Of a stretch of 15,775 nt of DNA, positions 13,745 through 15,775 are shown piece by piece. The translations under genes and the position numbers were made by a program. Every line of letters begins with the position of its first letter. Position 1 is the stretch's first letter. Under the pieces are notes generated by a model that was not told the DNA's origin, did not search any database, and saw nothing but the letters and a program-made list of their open reading frames with translations. The stretch comes from Thermoproteota archaeon (GTDB lineage: Archaea > Thermoproteota > Methanomethylicia > Methanomethylicales > Methanomethylicaceae): contig JASFYK010000015.1 in assembly GCA_030055545.1 (NCBI GenBank), positions 1 through 15,775 on the forward strand, read 5' to 3'.

Positions 13745-14020
13745 CTATGGTACGATCTGCCCCCAAGCGGTGACGAAGTAGCCCCCCTCGCAGCTCGCTA
13801 CCCATCTCCCGAAGGGCACCCAGCTCACTTTGTAGTCACAGATAAGGATGTATTCCGTGCTCCCGTCAGGCATTGTTACCCAGCCCACTGTGCCGTCTTT
13901 CTCAGCCTTCTCCCTAAGCACCCTGTCGTGCAGCTCTTGGTCGTCCAGCCAAGGGGCCCAGACCACCAGCCCCGCTGCCATTATTAAGATGGCTGCCAAG
14001 GCTAAGATCTTAGCGTCCAC
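13745..14020 (-). CDS. Small membrane-anchored protein of unknown function
   Basis: The 91-residue product has an N-terminal hydrophobic segment (4-22) and then a polar, aromatic-rich tail with GTVGWVTMPDGSTEY, a cysteine at 61 and one at 77, and many tryptophans. The family is not recognised. The two cysteines could form a disulfide if the tail is outside the cell. The GTG at 14020 is preceded by TTAATTA centred near 14046, 26 bases upstream, consistent with a leaderless message. It is divergent from the NfeD-like gene and convergent with the DsrE-like gene. Confidence 0.6.
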   Translation of the reverse strand: MDAKILALAAILIMAAGLVVWAPWLDDQELHDRVLREKAEKDGTVGWVTMPDGSTEYILICDYKVSWVPFGRWVASCEGGYFVTAWGQIVP

Positions 14021-14042
14021 AAGAAATATGATGCACTAACCC

Positions 14043-14049
14043 TAATTAA
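14043..14049 (-). promoter_or_regulatory. TATA-type promoter of the small membrane-anchored protein
   Basis: The minus strand reads CTTAATTAG, centred near 14046 and 26 bases before the GTG start at 14020. Confidence 0.4.
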
Positions 14050-14135
14050 GATGCCTGCTATAATGTGAAACGATAATTAAGGACTGTCGCAACTAGTTAA
14101 ATGAAATCAGCTAGATTTTCGGGAGCTGGATTTGA

Positions 14136-14528
14136 ATGCCATCTAAACTGGAGGTGACACTTGCCCTCTCAGATGAGATCCTGATCATTGCACTCGCGGC
14201 AGCCGCAGTTATAGTGATCCTATCCTCGCTCGGGGTCCTCGATGTTGTCTCTTCCGTAATAATCGGCGCATTCCTAGCTGTTTTCTTCGGGATCGTGTTC
14301 ATCAAGGTCTGGCAGGCGCAGGTCAGGAAACCCGCGGTGGGCGCCGAAGCGCTTGTCGGGAGGTACGGGACCGTTGCCACGGACCTCAATCCGGAAGGGA
14401 CGATATTTGTCGATGGCGCCTACTGGATCGCAAGAGCCCCATATCAGATCCCAAAGGGCGAGGAGGTGGAAATCGTGGGGCACGAAGGTCTAGTGCTTGA
14501 CGTCAGGCGGAAGGGCGATAGGCGATAA
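14136..14528 (+). CDS. NfeD-like protein with two membrane helices and OB domain
   Basis: The 130-residue product has two hydrophobic helices (about 13-33 and 37-58) joined by a short turn, followed by a cytoplasmic OB-fold at 70-127 (ALVGRYGTVATDLNPEGTIF, GAYWIARA, and GEEVEIVGHEGLVLDVRR). It lacks the N-terminal ClpP-like protease domain of full NfeD, so it matches the short NfeD1b type, often paired with stomatin. No stomatin gene is next to it. It probably helps organise membrane protein complexes. The ATG at 14136 is used; the weak purine stretch GGGAG stands about 10 bases upstream, and a TTAAATG box lies near 14099. Confidence 0.8.
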   Translation: MPSKLEVTLALSDEILIIALAAAAVIVILSSLGVLDVVSSVIIGAFLAVFFGIVFIKVWQAQVRKPAVGAEALVGRYGTVATDLNPEGTIFVDGAYWIARAPYQIPKGEEVEIVGHEGLVLDVRRKGDRR

Positions 14529-14561
14529 TGGCTGTGTAATGAAGTAAAAAAGTTTCAAAAA

Positions 14562-14570
14562 TGTTTATTT
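14562..14570 (+). promoter_or_regulatory. TATA-like element ahead of the CopZ-like gene
   Basis: TGTTTATTT lies in an A/T-rich gap. The predicted start near 14592 would leave a short leader with AGGTG (14594-14598) seven bases before the GTG at 14605. Confidence 0.35.
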
Positions 14571-14604
14571 GCCTTCATTATGCCCTTTCCTTAAGGTGTG
14601 AATT

Positions 14605-15027
14605 GTGCCCAGCCATGTCTGCCCCCTTTGTAAACGGCGTGGACTTTCAGTCGAAAAGGTCACCGTGATTTGCCATGCAAGGGAGTCGGTATGGCCCATA
14701 GCTGATGACCAATATTACATCTGCGAAACCCCTAGTTGCAATGTTGTTTATTACTCTTCTAGGGGATACCTGACGAAAGCGGATGTGAAGTCCAAAGTAA
14801 CCTCGAAGGAGAGCGACCCGCCTCGCCCGCTTTGCTACTGCAAGCAAGTGACCGAGGAGGACGTGATCAGCGCCATAAGAAACGGAGCAAAAACCTTGGA
14901 CGAGGTAATCGAGGCTACCGGTATTGGAGGGGGCGGCCTCTGCAAATTCACAAACCCCTACGGAAGGTGCTGCAGCCGGAATTACATACCATTCATAAAG
15001 CGAGCGTTGGGTCAAAATAGCCAGTAG
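14605..15027 (+). CDS. CopZ-like Fe-S/Zn protein without the copper chaperone domain
   Basis: The 140-residue product resembles the N-terminal domain of Archaeoglobus CopZ. A zinc part has CPLC at 6-9, C23, C40 and C45; a BFD-like [2Fe-2S] part has CYCKQVTEED at 77-86, then IRNGAKTLDEVIEATG, and C113 with CC at 122-123. In CopZ the cluster domain is thought to reduce or sense copper before a C-terminal HMA domain passes it to an ATPase; that HMA domain with its CxxC is not present here, and the protein stops at 140 residues. A copper role is thus possible but not shown; electron transfer or another metal is open. No copper ATPase is adjacent in the window. The GTG start is backed by the AGGTG site. 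Confidence 0.75.
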   Translation: MPSHVCPLCKRRGLSVEKVTVICHARESVWPIADDQYYICETPSCNVVYYSSRGYLTKADVKSKVTSKESDPPRPLCYCKQVTEEDVISAIRNGAKTLDEVIEATGIGGGGLCKFTNPYGRCCSRNYIPFIKRALGQNSQ

Positions 15028-15058
15028 TCAATCCAACTGCCTGTGCGAAATTTCCGGA

Positions 15059-15775
15059 TCAGAAACGCCAGTAGTCCCTGTCCTCGTCATAAGTCGGTTT
15101 CTCCATCAGCTCCGGCGGGTAGGGCTCGAGGAATCTCTGGTTGAGCAGGTAGTCCACCTCGAACCGTATCGCGTAAGACCTGACCAGATTCAGGCAAACT
15201 GCGAGCGGCGCGATCCCCTTCCTGTAGTTTTCTACAGTCCCGGTGAAAAAAGCCCTCTCCTCCTTGGTCAGCCTCTCAGAGAAGTACCCGAGCATGTGGC
15301 TAAGCACATTAACGACACTGCCCTTCTTGGGGGGACGAAGAAGCGCCTTCTCGAGCCCCTCACGGTAGAGCCCGAAGGCCTTCTCGATGCCTGTCGCCTT
15401 CTGGTTCGCCACAACCTTGCCTAGCTCCCTCATAGCCCCCTGGCTGTACGCCATGAGCAGGAACTTGTTGTCCGAGTGGAACCTCACAAGATCCGCAGCC
15501 TTCCCACCCTCATGTGCCTGCCTGAAAGCAGAGAGAGCAAAGAGCTTCGTGAGGAAGTGCTCCCTGATCAGCGGGTTGGATAGCCTCTCCTCGTCCTCCA
15601 CAGCGAGGCGTGGGAACTTCTGCACCACTGCGCTCCCGAAGAAACCCCTTCCCTTCTCCTTCACGTAAGGGCTGCCCGTCCCTGCGTAGATCTTCACATT
15701 CTTCAGCCCGCAGGACGGTGAACTCCCCTTGAGTATGAAGCCGTCTATTCCGCTCAAGGATGACAAGAAGGTATC
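15059..15775 (-). CDS. DUF523-DUF1722 protein, 5' end cut by window edge
   Basis: The frame is open to the last base, where it reads DTFLSSLSGIDGFILK, so the N-terminal DUF523 domain begins outside the window. The visible DUF523 end has KGSSPSCGLKNVKIY, the family's SPSCG motif, and DUF1722 (YbgA-like) follows, with LSNPLIREHFLTKLFALSAF, LVRFHSDNKFLLMAYSQ and a closing PYPPELMEKP. The function of this family is not known; DUF1722 has been linked by others to stress or DNA photolyase neighbourhoods, which I cannot test here. A TTG at 15766 is an in-frame codon only, not the true start. The stop faces the CopZ-like gene 31 bases away. Confidence 0.88.
   Translation of the reverse strand, partial: DTFLSSLSGIDGFILKGSSPSCGLKNVKIYAGTGSPYVKEKGRGFFGSAVVQKFPRLAVEDEERLSNPLIREHFLTKLFALSAFRQAHEGGKAADLVRFHSDNKFLLMAYSQGAMRELGKVVANQKATGIEKAFGLYREGLEKALLRPPKKGSVVNVLSHMLGYFSERLTKEERAFFTGTVENYRKGIAPLAVCLNLVRSYAIRFEVDYLLNQRFLEPYPPELMEKPTYDEDRDYWRF

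Overview
The window looks archaeal. TATA-like boxes centred about 26 bases ahead of the start codon imply leaderless transcripts for several genes, GTG and TTG starts are common, and several right-hand proteins belong to families common in archaea (YhfC-like membrane protein, NfeD-like OB protein, CopZ-like Fe-S/Zn protein, DsrE-like protein, DUF523/DUF1722). I cannot name the lineage. A methanogen-related or other TACK-type archaeon is only a guess.

Positions 36 to 11243, all on the minus strand, hold one compact 13-gene operon for a contractile phage-tail-like machine. Reading from its promoter: sheath, inner tube, a tail-assembly chaperone pair joined across an A9 slippery run, tape measure, a DNA-circularisation/gpN-like hub-side protein with a very long charged tail, a gpD/gp27-like hub, a gpV/gp5-like spike, a gp25-like wedge, baseplate J, a gpI-like baseplate protein, a coiled-coil fibre-like protein, and a last protein that may be a tail terminator. 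This order matches the tail block of phage Mu (L, M, 41, tape, N, P, 45, 46, 47, 48, fibre). Genes overlap or are separated by at most about 30 bases, so they are probably one transcript.

No capsid, portal, terminase or integrase gene is seen. The sheath gene, which in Mu-like phages follows the head genes, here begins only 142 bases from a divergent cellular gene. The block could therefore be a headless contractile injection system or tailocin, or part of a provirus whose head genes lie left of position 1. The window cannot separate these cases.

Positions 11386 to 15775 look like ordinary chromosome. They carry an MGMT-fold, alkyltransferase-like protein whose catalytic PCHR is replaced by PYWR; a YhfC-like membrane protein followed by a DUF3887-like lipoprotein-sized protein; a DsrE-like cysteine-rich protein; a small membrane-anchored protein on the minus strand; an NfeD-like OB protein; a CopZ-like Fe-S/Zn protein without the copper domain; and the 3' part of a DUF523-DUF1722 gene cut by the window edge. 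No tRNA, rRNA, CRISPR array or insertion sequence was recognised.
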